Below are positions 25,019-34,264 of a stretch of 48,536 bases of DNA, piece by piece. A program made the position numbers and the translations under genes. The notes below the pieces were generated by a model. That model ran no database searches and was not told the origin of the DNA. It saw only the letters and a program-made list of their open reading frames with translations. Numbering within the stretch: position 1 is the stretch's first letter; each line of letters starts with the position of its first letter. This DNA comes from an uncultured Prevotella sp. (GTDB taxonomy: Bacteria > Bacteroidota > Bacteroidia > Bacteroidales > Bacteroidaceae). Location: assembly GCA_900541575.1 (NCBI GenBank), contig UQKO01000013.1, positions 1-48,536 of the forward strand, written 5' to 3'.

Positions 25019-25070
25019 AACAAGTAATGTGTGATTGCTCCTTGGAGCATGATACATTACTTGTTTTTTT
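25019..25070 (+). terminator. Intrinsic terminator of the rpsF-rpsR-rplI operon
   Basis: AACAAGTAATGT pairs with ACATTACTTGTT across an inner GCTCC/GGAGC hairpin, followed by seven T residues, about 30 bases after the rplI stop. Confidence 0.85.
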
Positions 25071-25143
25071 ATGCTTTCTTGAATAGTTCTGCTAGTTATC
25101 TAGTTTGGCTATCTCTCTGTTGTTATTTTGTTTTTCTCTCTCT

Positions 25144-25896
25144 ATGCGCTATTTTATATACCTTTCTTATGATGGCACGGCTTATCATGGCTGGCAAGTG
25201 CAACCCAATGCCGTGAGTGTGCAACAGAAAATGAATGAATGCTTGACTAAGCTTTTACGTGGGAAAAATTCAGATGTGACTGGAGCAGGACGTACAGATG
25301 CTGGTGTGCATGCTCATATGATGGTGGCCCATTTTGATATTGACGAACCGCTAGACGGGGCTTGGCTAACGGATAAGCTTAATCGTATTCTGCCGCAAGA
25401 CATATCGGTGAACAAAGTGGTGCGTGTACGTGATGAAGCCCATGCCCGTTTTGATGCCAAGGCTCGCACCTATCATTACTGGGTATATACGCAGAAAAAT
25501 CCTTTCAATCGACAATATGCCACGCGTATTACTTTCCCGCTCAATTTCCAGCGTATGAATGAGGCCGCAGCTTATCTTCTACAAGTGAAGGATTTTACGA
25601 GCTTTTCTAAGCTTCATACGGATGTAAAGACGAATCTCTGCAAAGTGACTCATGCGGAATGGACGAGAGTGGGAGAGGATTTATGGCAGTTTGAAATTAC
25701 AGCCGACCGTTTTCTTCGCAATATGGTGCGTGCCGTAGTAGGCACGTTGATAGAAGTGGGACGCGGTAAACTATCGTTAGACGACTTTAAGCGTGTGGTC
25801 GCTCAGAAAGATCGTTGTGCAGCCGGTGATTCTATGCCTGGCAATGCCCTTTCGCTAGTAGATATAAAGTATGAGGAAGAGATTTTTCTCAAATAA
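25144..25896 (+). CDS. truA: tRNA pseudouridine(38-40) synthase TruA
   Basis: A 250-residue TruA that makes pseudouridine in the tRNA anticodon arm. It starts with MRYFIYLSYDGTAYHGWQ, and the catalytic Asp is in GAGRTDAGVHA. FLRNMVRAVVGTLIEVGRG near the C-terminus is the family motif. The ATG at 25144 is preferred; 13 extra codons upstream begin with TTG and are not conserved in character. Confidence 0.95.
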   Translation: MRYFIYLSYDGTAYHGWQVQPNAVSVQQKMNECLTKLLRGKNSDVTGAGRTDAGVHAHMMVAHFDIDEPLDGAWLTDKLNRILPQDISVNKVVRVRDEAHARFDAKARTYHYWVYTQKNPFNRQYATRITFPLNFQRMNEAAAYLLQVKDFTSFSKLHTDVKTNLCKVTHAEWTRVGEDLWQFEITADRFLRNMVRAVVGTLIEVGRGKLSLDDFKRVVAQKDRCAAGDSMPGNALSLVDIKYEEEIFLK

Positions 25897-26065
25897 TGAA
25901 TGGTGTTAAAAAGATAAGTTGAAGAGAGGTTATTATACGATGTTTGCTCAAACTCTCAATGGTACATTGCTCTTCGGCCTTTTCCTTTGAAAATGTAGTC
26001 TCCCTAAATTTATTAGTTCTCTCATCTTATTAAAATAAGTCAGATTTTGCTCTGCGTCTCAATAA

Positions 26066-26971
26066 ATGTTGTGGATATTTCTTGCCTTTACTTCGGCCTG
26101 TTTGTTAGGCTTTTATGATGTATTTAAGAAAAAATCACTGGCTGGCAATGCCGTGCTTCCAGTGTTGCTAATCAATACGGTGGTGTGTGCCTTGTTCTTC
26201 TTGCCAATGATTATAGGCTCAGCGGTGGGATGGACATGTGTGATTCCTTCGTGTGGAGTACGAGAACACGGGTTGGTGCTCTTAAAGTCGGCCATTGTGC
26301 TCTCGTCGTGGGTGTGCGGTTATTATGCCATGAAGCATCTCCCGCTTACGATTGTAGGACCAATTAATGCTACTCGTCCAGTGATGACGCTTGTAGGAGC
26401 ATTGCTTATTTATGGCGAGCGATTGAATGGATGGCAGTGGGCAGGCGTGATATTGGCCATATTCTCATTTTTCCTCTTGAGTCGCAGTGGACGCAAGGAA
26501 GGTATTCGCTTTACACACAATCGGTGGATTGTATTACTCGTATTCGCGGCTTTGCTTGGCGCGGCAAGTGGTCTTTATGACAAATACCTCATGGCTCCGA
26601 TAGTGGAGGGTGGGGCAGGCCTTAATCGTTACTTCGTGCAGGGATGGTATAATCTTTATCAAGCGCTTATGATGTCTGTCGTGATTCTGCTGATATGGTT
26701 TCCTAAACGCAGGCAAAGCACGCCTTTCGTGTGGCGATGGAGCATTGTGCTGATCTCTGTTTTTCTCACGGCAGCTGATATGGCTTATTTTTATGCCTTG
26801 TCGTGTCCAGGAGCAATGATTGCAGTAGTGTCGATGGTGCGTAGAGGTAGTGTCATCGTTTCTTTCCTCTTTGGTGCGATGATGTTTAAGGAAAAGAATC
26901 TCCGTTCCAAGGCGATCGACTTAATCTTTGTATTGATAGGTATGGCTTGTTTGTTTATAGGAAGCAAATAA
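26066..26971 (+). CDS. EamA/DMT-family permease
   Basis: A 301-residue inner-membrane protein with about ten predicted helices in two EamA repeats (for example LPLTIVGPINATRPVMTLVGALLIYGERL at about residues 90-120, and the matching second repeat near PGAMIAVVSMVRRGSVIVSFLFGAMMFKEK). Members transport small metabolites; the substrate is unknown. It stands alone, with a bidirectional terminator after it. Confidence 0.85.
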   Translation: MLWIFLAFTSACLLGFYDVFKKKSLAGNAVLPVLLINTVVCALFFLPMIIGSAVGWTCVIPSCGVREHGLVLLKSAIVLSSWVCGYYAMKHLPLTIVGPINATRPVMTLVGALLIYGERLNGWQWAGVILAIFSFFLLSRSGRKEGIRFTHNRWIVLLVFAALLGAASGLYDKYLMAPIVEGGAGLNRYFVQGWYNLYQALMMSVVILLIWFPKRRQSTPFVWRWSIVLISVFLTAADMAYFYALSCPGAMIAVVSMVRRGSVIVSFLFGAMMFKEKNLRSKAIDLIFVLIGMACLFIGSK

Positions 26972-27022
26972 TTACAGAACAAGTTCTGTTTTATCTATTG
27001 CCTTTCGACAAGGAACGAAAAA

Positions 27023-27064
27023 AAACGGGAAGAGCGAGGTAGAAAAAACTCGCTCTTCCTGTTT
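27023..27064. terminator. Bidirectional terminator between the permease and PfkB kinase genes
   Basis: AAACGGGAAGAGCGAG pairs with CTCGCTCTTCCTGTTT across a 10-base loop, flanked by an A-tract on the left and T-rich sequence on the right. The genes on both sides converge here. Confidence 0.88.
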
Positions 27065-27091
27065 CATTTTAGGTATAACCTTTGTAGTTTC

Positions 27092-28000
27092 TTATAACTC
27101 TTGTTGCTTTACTTTTTCTATTAACTGATTAGGTAGAGAAGGCATGGCGCCTTCATTTTGGCAGACAAAGGCTGATACGTCGACGGCAAGTTGATGAGCT
27201 TCGCTGATGGAAAGGCCATGGATGAGAGCTGCAACGAATGAACCTGTAAAAGAATCGCCAGCACCTACAGTGTCTGCTACTTTGATTTGGGGAGTTTCAC
27301 AGAACGAACAAGCATCGTTTGTGAAGACATAGCTGCCACGTGTGCCGCAAGTGAGGATGAGGATGTCTAATTTGAAACGAACGATAAATTCCTCACAGAT
27401 GTTTTTCAAGCGGTCTTCCGACCATTCATAACCAAAGAGTTGGCTCACAATGGTGAGCTCCTCGTCGTTAATTTTAAGCACGTTAGCACGCTTCATAGAC
27501 TCCTTAATGAGTTCTCGAGAATAGAAATGTTGGCGCAGATTGATATCGAACACTTTGTATTGTCCCTTTCCGCTAGGCATGGTGTCGATAAATTGGTAGA
27601 TCGCTTTTCTTGATTCATTACTGCGTTGGGCAAGAGATCCGAAGCATACGGCGCGTGTATTGTATGCTAATTGTTCAAGTTCTTCGTTGAAAGTTATGTG
27701 ATCCCAAGCCACGTTTTGGCAAATTTCATAACAAGGAATGCCTTGTGCATCGAGTGTGACTTGCACAGTTCCTGTGGGGTAATCTACTCGACTGATGTTA
27801 AGGTTGAGATGCTTCTTCTGGAAAGCACTGATGAGTTCATCTCCGAGAGAATCATTGCCTACAGCGCTAACAACCTTTGTGGGTAGTCCAAACTGTGAAG
27901 CGTGAAAAGCGAAGTTGGCAGGAGCTCCGCCGATTTTTTTTCCTTGAGGAAGCATGTCCCAAAGAGCTTCGCCAAGACCGATGATGTATTTTGTATTCAT
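27092..28000 (-). CDS. PfkB family carbohydrate kinase (fructokinase-like)
   Basis: A 302-residue ribokinase/PfkB-type kinase. The N-terminal substrate loop GGAPANFAFHASQFG and the C-terminal catalytic motif ADTVGAGDSFTGSFVAAL are intact. The start ALWDMLPQGKKIGGAPANFA resembles fructokinases. It would phosphorylate a hexose in the cytoplasm; the exact sugar is an inference. It lies just downstream of a hotdog thioesterase gene on the same strand and ends at a strong terminator. Confidence 0.88.
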   Translation of the reverse strand: MNTKYIIGLGEALWDMLPQGKKIGGAPANFAFHASQFGLPTKVVSAVGNDSLGDELISAFQKKHLNLNISRVDYPTGTVQVTLDAQGIPCYEICQNVAWDHITFNEELEQLAYNTRAVCFGSLAQRSNESRKAIYQFIDTMPSGKGQYKVFDINLRQHFYSRELIKESMKRANVLKINDEELTIVSQLFGYEWSEDRLKNICEEFIVRFKLDILILTCGTRGSYVFTNDACSFCETPQIKVADTVGAGDSFTGSFVAALIHGLSISEAHQLAVDVSAFVCQNEGAMPSLPNQLIEKVKQQEL

Positions 28001-28061
28001 GATATGGTAGGTATGAGGTTAGATGTTTATGCACATTTTAGAACAATCTAGAATTATATTC

Positions 28062-28535
28062 TTATTCTTCATTTTCTACCTTACAGTCATCGAAGCCCAT
28101 TTCACGGGCTTTTTCAGGACCAAAGGTGAAATAAGTAGCTTCTCCTTCATCGCAAATCTCGCCTTTGGCATTTTCAAGGGTAAGGTGTATGATGACGATG
28201 TTGCGCTTTTGCGAAGCAATATGGCCGCGCACGGTGATAACGTCTTCTGTGGTCATAACGGGACGACGATATTTTACGCTGAGATTGGTAGTTACCCCCG
28301 TAGTTTGCAGTTTGCGATTGATTACCCATCCTGCCACTTCGTCCATCAACATGCCAATCACGCCACCATGGAGCGTATTCACCCATCCTTGGAAGTTCTC
28401 GTTTGGGTGCCATTGTGTCAGAATGTCGTTGCCATCTTCCCAAAACTCTAGATGCAATCCGATAGGATTCTCTGGACTACAACAGAAGCAGTGATATCCT
28501 TTTTTACCTAAATAGGGATTGATAATCTTTTTCAT
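28062..28535 (-). CDS. PaaI-type hotdog thioesterase
   Basis: A 157-residue hotdog-fold protein. The central helix motif TLHGGVIGMLMDEVAGW is typical of PaaI-like acyl-CoA thioesterases. The N-terminal CFCCSPENPIGLHLEF, with three nearby Cys, is a variable family feature. The acyl substrate is unknown. It sits 32 bases after a membrane acyltransferase gene and before a sugar kinase. Confidence 0.82.
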   Translation of the reverse strand: MKKIINPYLGKKGYHCFCCSPENPIGLHLEFWEDGNDILTQWHPNENFQGWVNTLHGGVIGMLMDEVAGWVINRKLQTTGVTTNLSVKYRRPVMTTEDVITVRGHIASQKRNIVIIHLTLENAKGEICDEGEATYFTFGPEKAREMGFDDCKVENEE

Positions 28536-28567
28536 ATCGTCAGTGTTGTATGGATTTTATTGCTACA

Positions 28568-29914
28568 TTATTCATCCTTCGTGCTCGAGGCATCCGAAAT
28601 TTCCTTAATCATCTGTAAGAAACTGCGCCACAGATATTGGAAGAAATGCGCAATGCCCAGTCCGATGGCAAGAACGATGCTCACAGTGCCTCTGACGAGG
28701 AAACGGAGAACATTGATGAGTTGATGCTCCGTAATGTGTACTTGTGGGGAAAAGTGACGGTAGAGTGCAATGCCAGCGAGAGGAATGCCTATGCCTGCAA
28801 TGGTATAGAGCAATATCCAGAGTACGTTACTTGCAGGGGCTACTACGGTGGGATGTCCACCCACGGCCTCCCAAGGCAGTCCGTAGAAAGCCACCTTCAG
28901 AGCACTAATCACCTTGAAAGCTGCAAGATGAAATGCAAATATGTAGAGTGTATTGTTGCCTATATAGACTAGTGTACGTTTTGGAAATCCCTCTGTACGG
29001 TCTATCCATCCACATGCGTAAATCAGAGCTACGAATGCTGCCACAGCGGGGATGGGAAGTGAAAAGAAGTCGGTGAGCGAAGCATTCCATACCATGCTAG
29101 AGGGAAAGAATATGGATGCTAGAACAAGTAGCACCAAGCAGGGCGCGGCTATTTTCCACGAAAGCCATTCCGTAATGCGATACTGTGCTAGCAAGAAGCC
29201 TGCAGCCATAAAAGTGAAGCCCATCAGTTCGCGATAGCCCCCTTGGGCAATGCCTGTGAGCGAAACGCCCTCGGCCACTTTCCACAGCGTGAGTAGTAGG
29301 CCGATGATGAGCATGGCCCATCCGCTCTGAATACGCGTGCGACAATAGCCCATTCGTTCTACTATTTTAAACACTATCAAGAAACCAATGCTTGCCACGA
29401 GCAATGCGCGGAAAAACCAAAATGTGCCGCAAAGGAATTGGTCATAGCCCGACATGTTCACCGTGATACTCCATAGATTTTGGCAGAACTGATGCCATGT
29501 GAATGGATGTGTCACTCCACCCGAAGCATTGCCATATTGTTCGCTGAGAATGCCCAAATGGAAAAATAAGTTGTGGAGCACAAGGAAGATGACACTCCAT
29601 TTCCAAAACGGTACATATAGCCCCTTGATGCGATGCGCGAGGAAAGTGCGTTCATCATTCAAGTATTTGAGATGAAAGAAATAACCCGCACATAGAAAGA
29701 ATACGGGCACATGGAAAATGAACACAAAATTGAACAACCATCCTCGAATGCCCGCGTGAGATAAAACCACGCAGATAATGGCAATGGCTTTGAGAATGGC
29801 AAAGCGCGTAGAGCGTTGCTGTTGGGCTTTCACTGCCGTCTGGCTAGTTGTGGAAGTCGGTGATGTTTGAGCCAGAGAAGGAGTGGCTACTGTTGAAGTT
29901 GAGTTATCTGGCAT
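28568..29914 (-). CDS. Membrane acyltransferase family 3 protein
   Basis: A 448-residue integral membrane protein with about ten helices. The acyltransferase-3 signature is visible at the first helix (RFAILKAIAIICVVLSHAG with the key His) and after it FHVPVFFLCAGYFF. Such enzymes O-acetylate or acylate surface sugars. The N-terminal 35 residues before the first helix are Ser/Thr-rich and predicted disordered. The ATG at 29914 (MPDNSTS) is preferred; an upstream extension is possible. The gene lies in a group with envelope enzymes. Confidence 0.85.
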   Translation of the reverse strand: MPDNSTSTVATPSLAQTSPTSTTSQTAVKAQQQRSTRFAILKAIAIICVVLSHAGIRGWLFNFVFIFHVPVFFLCAGYFFHLKYLNDERTFLAHRIKGLYVPFWKWSVIFLVLHNLFFHLGILSEQYGNASGGVTHPFTWHQFCQNLWSITVNMSGYDQFLCGTFWFFRALLVASIGFLIVFKIVERMGYCRTRIQSGWAMLIIGLLLTLWKVAEGVSLTGIAQGGYRELMGFTFMAAGFLLAQYRITEWLSWKIAAPCLVLLVLASIFFPSSMVWNASLTDFFSLPIPAVAAFVALIYACGWIDRTEGFPKRTLVYIGNNTLYIFAFHLAAFKVISALKVAFYGLPWEAVGGHPTVVAPASNVLWILLYTIAGIGIPLAGIALYRHFSPQVHITEHQLINVLRFLVRGTVSIVLAIGLGIAHFFQYLWRSFLQMIKEISDASSTKDE

Positions 29915-30038
29915 AGGAAAGAGGAGAAGAAAAGAGATTTTGAAAGTTTCGGGGTGAGAAAAGTAAAGAGCATGCTTCGGCACCAAGAGCATGCTAATCG
30001 CACATCAGATTTATTTCTCAGAAAGAATAGACCCACCC

Positions 30039-31475
30039 TTAATCAAGTGAAGCCAAGAATACGTCGCGATCGGGCTCGCGTCCTTTACCTGTAGGATGAT
30101 TTGAGGGAGGAGTGGTGTCGCATTTAACGAAAGGCGTAAGGAAATGGAATATCCATCCCTTAATTTTCTTCCAGCTACTCCACGACTTCCACACCTCGGG
30201 CGTGAGTTCGAAGCATTGCTTGTCGCGGTCGGTATAGAATATGTTGGAGAGCTGCTTTGTGGTACAAGAGTCGGCAATGAGTAAGTTACACTCATAGTCG
30301 AACGAGAGGCTACGACTGTTCATATTGGCCGAACCGATGAACGAATAGCGATCGTCTACCATCATTATTTTGCTATGGTGGAAACCTCCCGTAAAGAAGA
30401 ATACCCTAACACCAGCTTTCATCAGTCTGTGAACATTATATTCCACAATACGCGGTGTGATAGGAATATCGCTCTTTTGCGACACCATCACCTGCACGTC
30501 TACTCCTCGGCGAGCAGCATCTTTCAGCGCTCGCTTCAGATGCCGACATAGGGTGAAGTAAGGATTGATGATGAGAATGCGTTTTTGGGCATGCGTGATA
30601 GCATGTACGAATGTATCGTGAATGATGCGCGGTGAATAGGTGGGGTCGCGATTAACTACGCCTACTTTCTTATGACCTGCTGTTTCTGTAGTGTCTTGTT
30701 TAAGCATGCCAAAGTCGAGACGGGCATCGTGTTCTCCTGGATAGTATTCAGGTCCTTGGATGTTTTGGCGCGTCACTCGATTCCAAAATCCCAAGAATAC
30801 CTTCTGCAACTCGCCCACTGCATCTCCTTCTACTCGGGTATGCACGTCTCGCCATGCCCCAAACTCGGGTTTGCCTGTGATATAATAGTCGGCCACATTC
30901 ATGCCCCCCGTATAGGCGATTTCACCATCAATTACCACAATCTTGCGGTGGTCGCGATGAAGCGCATGGTTTATCCAAGGAAATCGCATAGGGTCGAACT
31001 CATAAATCTCTACACCGCGTGCACGAAGGCTGTCGAGGTGGCGAGTTCGGAGTGGACGATTATTGGAACTATTGCCGAAACCATCGAATAGCGCACGTAC
31101 TTTCACGCCTTCAGCCGCTTTGCGCACCAATAGAGTGAAGAGTTCCTTTGAGATAGAATCGTTTCGAAAGTTGAAATATTCCAAGTGAATACTATGCTTG
31201 GCGGCACGCACAGCGGGGAGAAGGTCGTCGAACTTCTCCTTTCCCGTTTTAAAAATCACGATGCGATTGTTTGTCGTAAACTTTACGTTGAACGTCTGTT
31301 CAAGATAGTTTACAATGTCCAGTTCGCTGTGTTTCGTCGGGTGACAATGTTGTGCCAATGCTGGCAGATAAGCAAAGTGTGCCAATACGATAATAAGGAC
31401 TGTACGTAGAGTAGAAGATAGATAGTGTGAAGCGTGGAAGCGAGGTGGAGCAAATGTGTGAAAATAGAAAAGCAT
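30039..31475 (-). CDS. Cardiolipin synthase-like phospholipase D family protein
   Basis: A 478-residue protein with two HKD motifs: HRKIVVID followed by GGMNV in the first half, and HSKIMMVD followed by GSANM in the second. This is the layout of cardiolipin synthase, which joins two phosphatidylglycerols. The N-terminus has one hydrophobic segment ending LPALAQ that may be a signal peptide or anchor, with little of the usual two-helix membrane region, so a periplasmic location is possible. The reaction is inferred from the family. Confidence 0.87.
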   Translation of the reverse strand: MLFYFHTFAPPRFHASHYLSSTLRTVLIIVLAHFAYLPALAQHCHPTKHSELDIVNYLEQTFNVKFTTNNRIVIFKTGKEKFDDLLPAVRAAKHSIHLEYFNFRNDSISKELFTLLVRKAAEGVKVRALFDGFGNSSNNRPLRTRHLDSLRARGVEIYEFDPMRFPWINHALHRDHRKIVVIDGEIAYTGGMNVADYYITGKPEFGAWRDVHTRVEGDAVGELQKVFLGFWNRVTRQNIQGPEYYPGEHDARLDFGMLKQDTTETAGHKKVGVVNRDPTYSPRIIHDTFVHAITHAQKRILIINPYFTLCRHLKRALKDAARRGVDVQVMVSQKSDIPITPRIVEYNVHRLMKAGVRVFFFTGGFHHSKIMMVDDRYSFIGSANMNSRSLSFDYECNLLIADSCTTKQLSNIFYTDRDKQCFELTPEVWKSWSSWKKIKGWIFHFLTPFVKCDTTPPSNHPTGKGREPDRDVFLASLD

Positions 31476-31500
31476 TTGTCTTATTTGCCTCTTATAAAGA

Positions 31501-31536
31501 GGACGGCTTCTAGAGCAGAATTGCTATAAGCCGCCC
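31501..31536 (-). terminator. Intrinsic terminator downstream of kdsD
   Basis: GGGCGGCTT pairs with AAGCCGTCC with an inner ATAGCA/TGCTCT region, followed on the minus strand by TCTTTATA. It starts 10 bases after the kdsD stop. Confidence 0.7.
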
Positions 31537-31546
31537 TTTGTGTGGA

Positions 31547-32497
31547 TCAAATCATAGTGTTGAACGAATCGACTACGCCTAAGAGGTGTTTGTCTTCATC
31601 AACCACCAGTACGGAGTGAATCTTATGCTGGTGTAGAATCTTTTCAATTTGCGTAATCTTTGTGTCGGGCGCCACTTCTTTAGGTGTGCGTGTCATGATA
31701 TCTGCCACAGTGAGTTGGAAGAAACTCTCTTGTGAATTTTCCATTGCACGGCGAATATCCCCATCGGTAATGATGCCCACCACTTTCTCGCCTTCTGTAG
31801 CAATACATAATCCTAATCGGCCATTGCTCATGTGGATTACGGCTTCGCCTAATTTCATCGTGGGGGAAATGACGGGTAAATCTTCTGTGTGCATCACGTC
31901 GCGAGCCTTTGTCAGTAAGCGCTTGCCCAATGTGCCCCCAGGGTGGTATTGGGCAAAGTCAGAAGCTTTAAAATGGCGAGCTTCCATCAGTGCACAGGCA
32001 AGGGCGTCGCCCAAAGCTAGTGCAGCGGTAGTAGACGACGTAGGAGCCAATCCGAGCGGACAAGCTTCATGGCGTACGGCCGCATTCAGATGGGCAGAGG
32101 CATACTGTGCGAGCAATGATTTCGGATTACCACTCATGCCTATTACGGGAATGTGGTTTTCTAGCAAATAAGGGAGGAAGCGCAGCAGTTCGTCGGTCTG
32201 TCCAGAATTGGAAATGGCTAATACTACATCTTCGTGCTGAATCACGCCCAAGTCTCCATGAAACACATCAAGCGGATTGATAAAGAAACTCGGTGTGCCA
32301 GTAGATGAGAGCGTGGCAGCGATTTTCGCACCGATATGGCCGCTTTTCCCTACGCCCGTTACGATGAGTTTGCCTTTACAATGAAGTATGATGTCTACGG
32401 TTTTGTCAAAGTCGCTATCAATATGAGGAATGAGTTCTAGCAAAGCTTTTGCTTCGTCTTCAATGCATTTGATAGCAGTTTCTGTCCATTTACTCAT
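31547..32497 (-). CDS. kdsD: Arabinose-5-phosphate isomerase (KdsD/KpsF)
   Basis: A 316-residue protein with an N-terminal SIS domain (GVGKSGHIGAKIAATLSSTGTPSFF, AISNSGQTDELL) and two C-terminal CBS domains (from about residue 200). It converts ribulose 5-phosphate to arabinose 5-phosphate, the first step to Kdo for lipopolysaccharide. Its neighbour kdsA uses the product, which supports the assignment. Its start is 126 bases after the kdsA stop. Confidence 0.93.
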   Translation of the reverse strand: MSKWTETAIKCIEDEAKALLELIPHIDSDFDKTVDIILHCKGKLIVTGVGKSGHIGAKIAATLSSTGTPSFFINPLDVFHGDLGVIQHEDVVLAISNSGQTDELLRFLPYLLENHIPVIGMSGNPKSLLAQYASAHLNAAVRHEACPLGLAPTSSTTAALALGDALACALMEARHFKASDFAQYHPGGTLGKRLLTKARDVMHTEDLPVISPTMKLGEAVIHMSNGRLGLCIATEGEKVVGIITDGDIRRAMENSQESFFQLTVADIMTRTPKEVAPDTKITQIEKILHQHKIHSVLVVDEDKHLLGVVDSFNTMI

Positions 32498-32622
32498 GGT
32501 CTGTAGTATGTTATTTGAATCTGATAAGTGGGGTCGATGTGGTGGGTAAGTATAGACTATTCATTGGTATCTATTCGCTTTTGAGCATTTTACTCGTTAA
32601 CCACTAGCCTTGTGTTAGCCTC

Positions 32623-33381
32623 TTAGTCCGTAAGGAGTTTGTTCACCACGTCAGCAAGGTCGTGGAGATATAGCATATTGGGTCCGTCGCTTAGAGCGTG
32701 GTCGGGATCGGGATGTGTTTCAAAGAAGTAGCCTTGTGCTCCGAAAGCTTTTGCAGCCATGGCCATGGCAGGCACAAACTGACGGTCGCCTCCCGTGGTA
32801 GTGCCCGCACCGCCAGGACGTTGCACAGAATGAGTGCAGTCCATAATGACGCGATCGGCATAATGCTTCATGATGGGAAGATTGCGAAAGTCTACTACGA
32901 GGTTGTTGTAGCCAAACATGTTGCCACGTTCTGTGAGCCACACTTCGTTGGCTCCCGCTTCACGGCATTTCTCTACGGGGAAGCGCATATCGTCGCCCGA
33001 GAGAAATTGGGCTTTTTTGATGTTGACGATGCATCCCGTCTTGGCAGCTTCTACGAGTAAATCGGTCTGCCGGCAGAGGAAGGCTGGTATTTGCAACACG
33101 TCTACCACCTCACCTGCAGCTTGGGCTTGATAGCTTTCATGAATGTCGGTGAGCAAGGGTAATCCGTATTTACTCTTTACGTCGGCAAGCATTTGTAGAC
33201 CTTTCTCTATTCCAGGACCACGAAAGGAGTGGATGGAGGTGCGATTGGCTTTGTCGAACGATGCTTTGAAATAGATGGTAATTCCTGTCTGCTGTTGTAT
33301 CTTTACCAATTCTTCGGCCACAGTGTCGAGTAATTCGGCTGATTCTATGACGCACGGACCGGCTATAAAGATAGGTTTCAT
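32623..33381 (-). CDS. kdsA: 3-deoxy-8-phosphooctulonate synthase
   Basis: A 252-residue enzyme condensing arabinose 5-phosphate with phosphoenolpyruvate to give Kdo 8-phosphate. It shows IAGPCVIESAEL at the N-terminus, YFKASFDKANRTSIHSFRGPG, and DCTHSVQRPGG. It is probably not a DAHP synthase because of the KANRTS motif. The ATG at 33381 gives the usual start MKPIFIAGPC; an upstream in-frame ATG at 33426 is possible. The promoter lies about 400 bases upstream. Confidence 0.93.
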   Translation of the reverse strand: MKPIFIAGPCVIESAELLDTVAEELVKIQQQTGITIYFKASFDKANRTSIHSFRGPGIEKGLQMLADVKSKYGLPLLTDIHESYQAQAAGEVVDVLQIPAFLCRQTDLLVEAAKTGCIVNIKKAQFLSGDDMRFPVEKCREAGANEVWLTERGNMFGYNNLVVDFRNLPIMKHYADRVIMDCTHSVQRPGGAGTTTGGDRQFVPAMAMAAKAFGAQGYFFETHPDPDHALSDGPNMLYLHDLADVVNKLLTD

Positions 33382-33426
33382 ATCGTGTGTATGGTTTGGA
33401 GGGCTTGGCGTTATGTCATTGCTCAT

Positions 33427-33789
33427 TTTTGCTAAGTATTAAGGGGATCATTCCTTCTGAAATATAAAGTACTCAAGTCTCTGATTTAGCTAAGGCGGGC
33501 TGAAAGCCCAAGCTCCTACGCAACTTTAAGTTAAATTGAGCAAGGTTGTAACACTCTCTGTAAAGGCAGAAGTAAAAACGCTTCATCCTACTTTGGCTCT
33601 TTCAGAGCGTCACACTCATCATCAGAATGAATATAAAATCACCCTTGAGACTTCTGTGCTAGACAGTCTCCCGCATATAGCCCTTGTTGCTTTTATTTGT
33701 TGTCTTTCCTTTCCTTTTACGCATCGTCTGTCTGATAGTGGCGACGTGTCAAGGGGACAAGGGAATTGTAGGCAATTTATAGTGTTATG
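33427..33789 (-). other. Long 5' leader of kdsA
   Basis: About 360 bases of transcribed leader with no conserved gene. It contains two similar small hairpins: GCTCTGAAAGAGC (33597-33609) and GGGCTTTCAGCCC (33497-33509). An open frame of 21 basic residues runs from 33724 to 33659. No named riboswitch was recognised. Confidence 0.45.
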
Positions 33790-33820
33790 CAAAGGTAGTA
33801 TAAAATGCTCGCAAAGCAAA
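33790..33820 (-). promoter_or_regulatory. Strong Bacteroidetes-type promoter upstream of kdsA
   Basis: On the minus strand, TTTGC, 18 bases, then TACCTTTG: a full match to the TTTGC / TAnnTTTG pattern with the expected spacing. Confidence 0.7.
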
Positions 33821-33839
33821 ATGAATTATTAAATGTTTT

Positions 33840-34264
33840 CTGCTTAAATCATGGTTCTTTCATTTAAAAACGTTTGTTCTTTTTGTTTTTTTGCTTGCGC
33901 CACCCAAAATCATTCATAACTTCGACATAACTCATTGATTTTCAATACGCGCTATGTGATGGCATAGAAAAGTGATGAAGTCTGGAAATAGCTATAGATG
34001 AATCATGCCAACAAAACTCTCTATCGTCAGCGAAGTGTGATTTACATGTCGTCGGATGCCCATTATGCTTTTTCTAGTTGAGCGTTTATGTTTGCGTTCC
34101 CCGACCGAAGTACGCATGTCTCTCTACCGAAGTACGCAAAGTATATTGGGCAGTACTGGGCAAATAAACATCTTAGAAGAGAAATAAAGGATGCGGATAA
34201 TGAAGCGTTCTTATAGAAGAATTTGTGGCTTTTGTGTCTGGATTGAGTGAAATGTTTTAGGATA
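33840..34264. other. Intergenic region with a short direct repeat
   Basis: No gene was found in about 420 bases. The only clear structure is two copies of ACCGAAGTACGCA at 34104-34116 and 34126-34138 (22-base period). Confidence 0.5.

Noticed and set aside
33659..33724. 21-codon basic peptide in the kdsA leader (minus strand)
   Set aside because: It could be a leader peptide, but there is no ribosome binding site or runs of a control codon to support it.
33536..33832. 98-codon open frame on the plus strand in the kdsA leader region
   Set aside because: It starts with TTG, has no recognisable motif, and runs against a strong minus-strand promoter.
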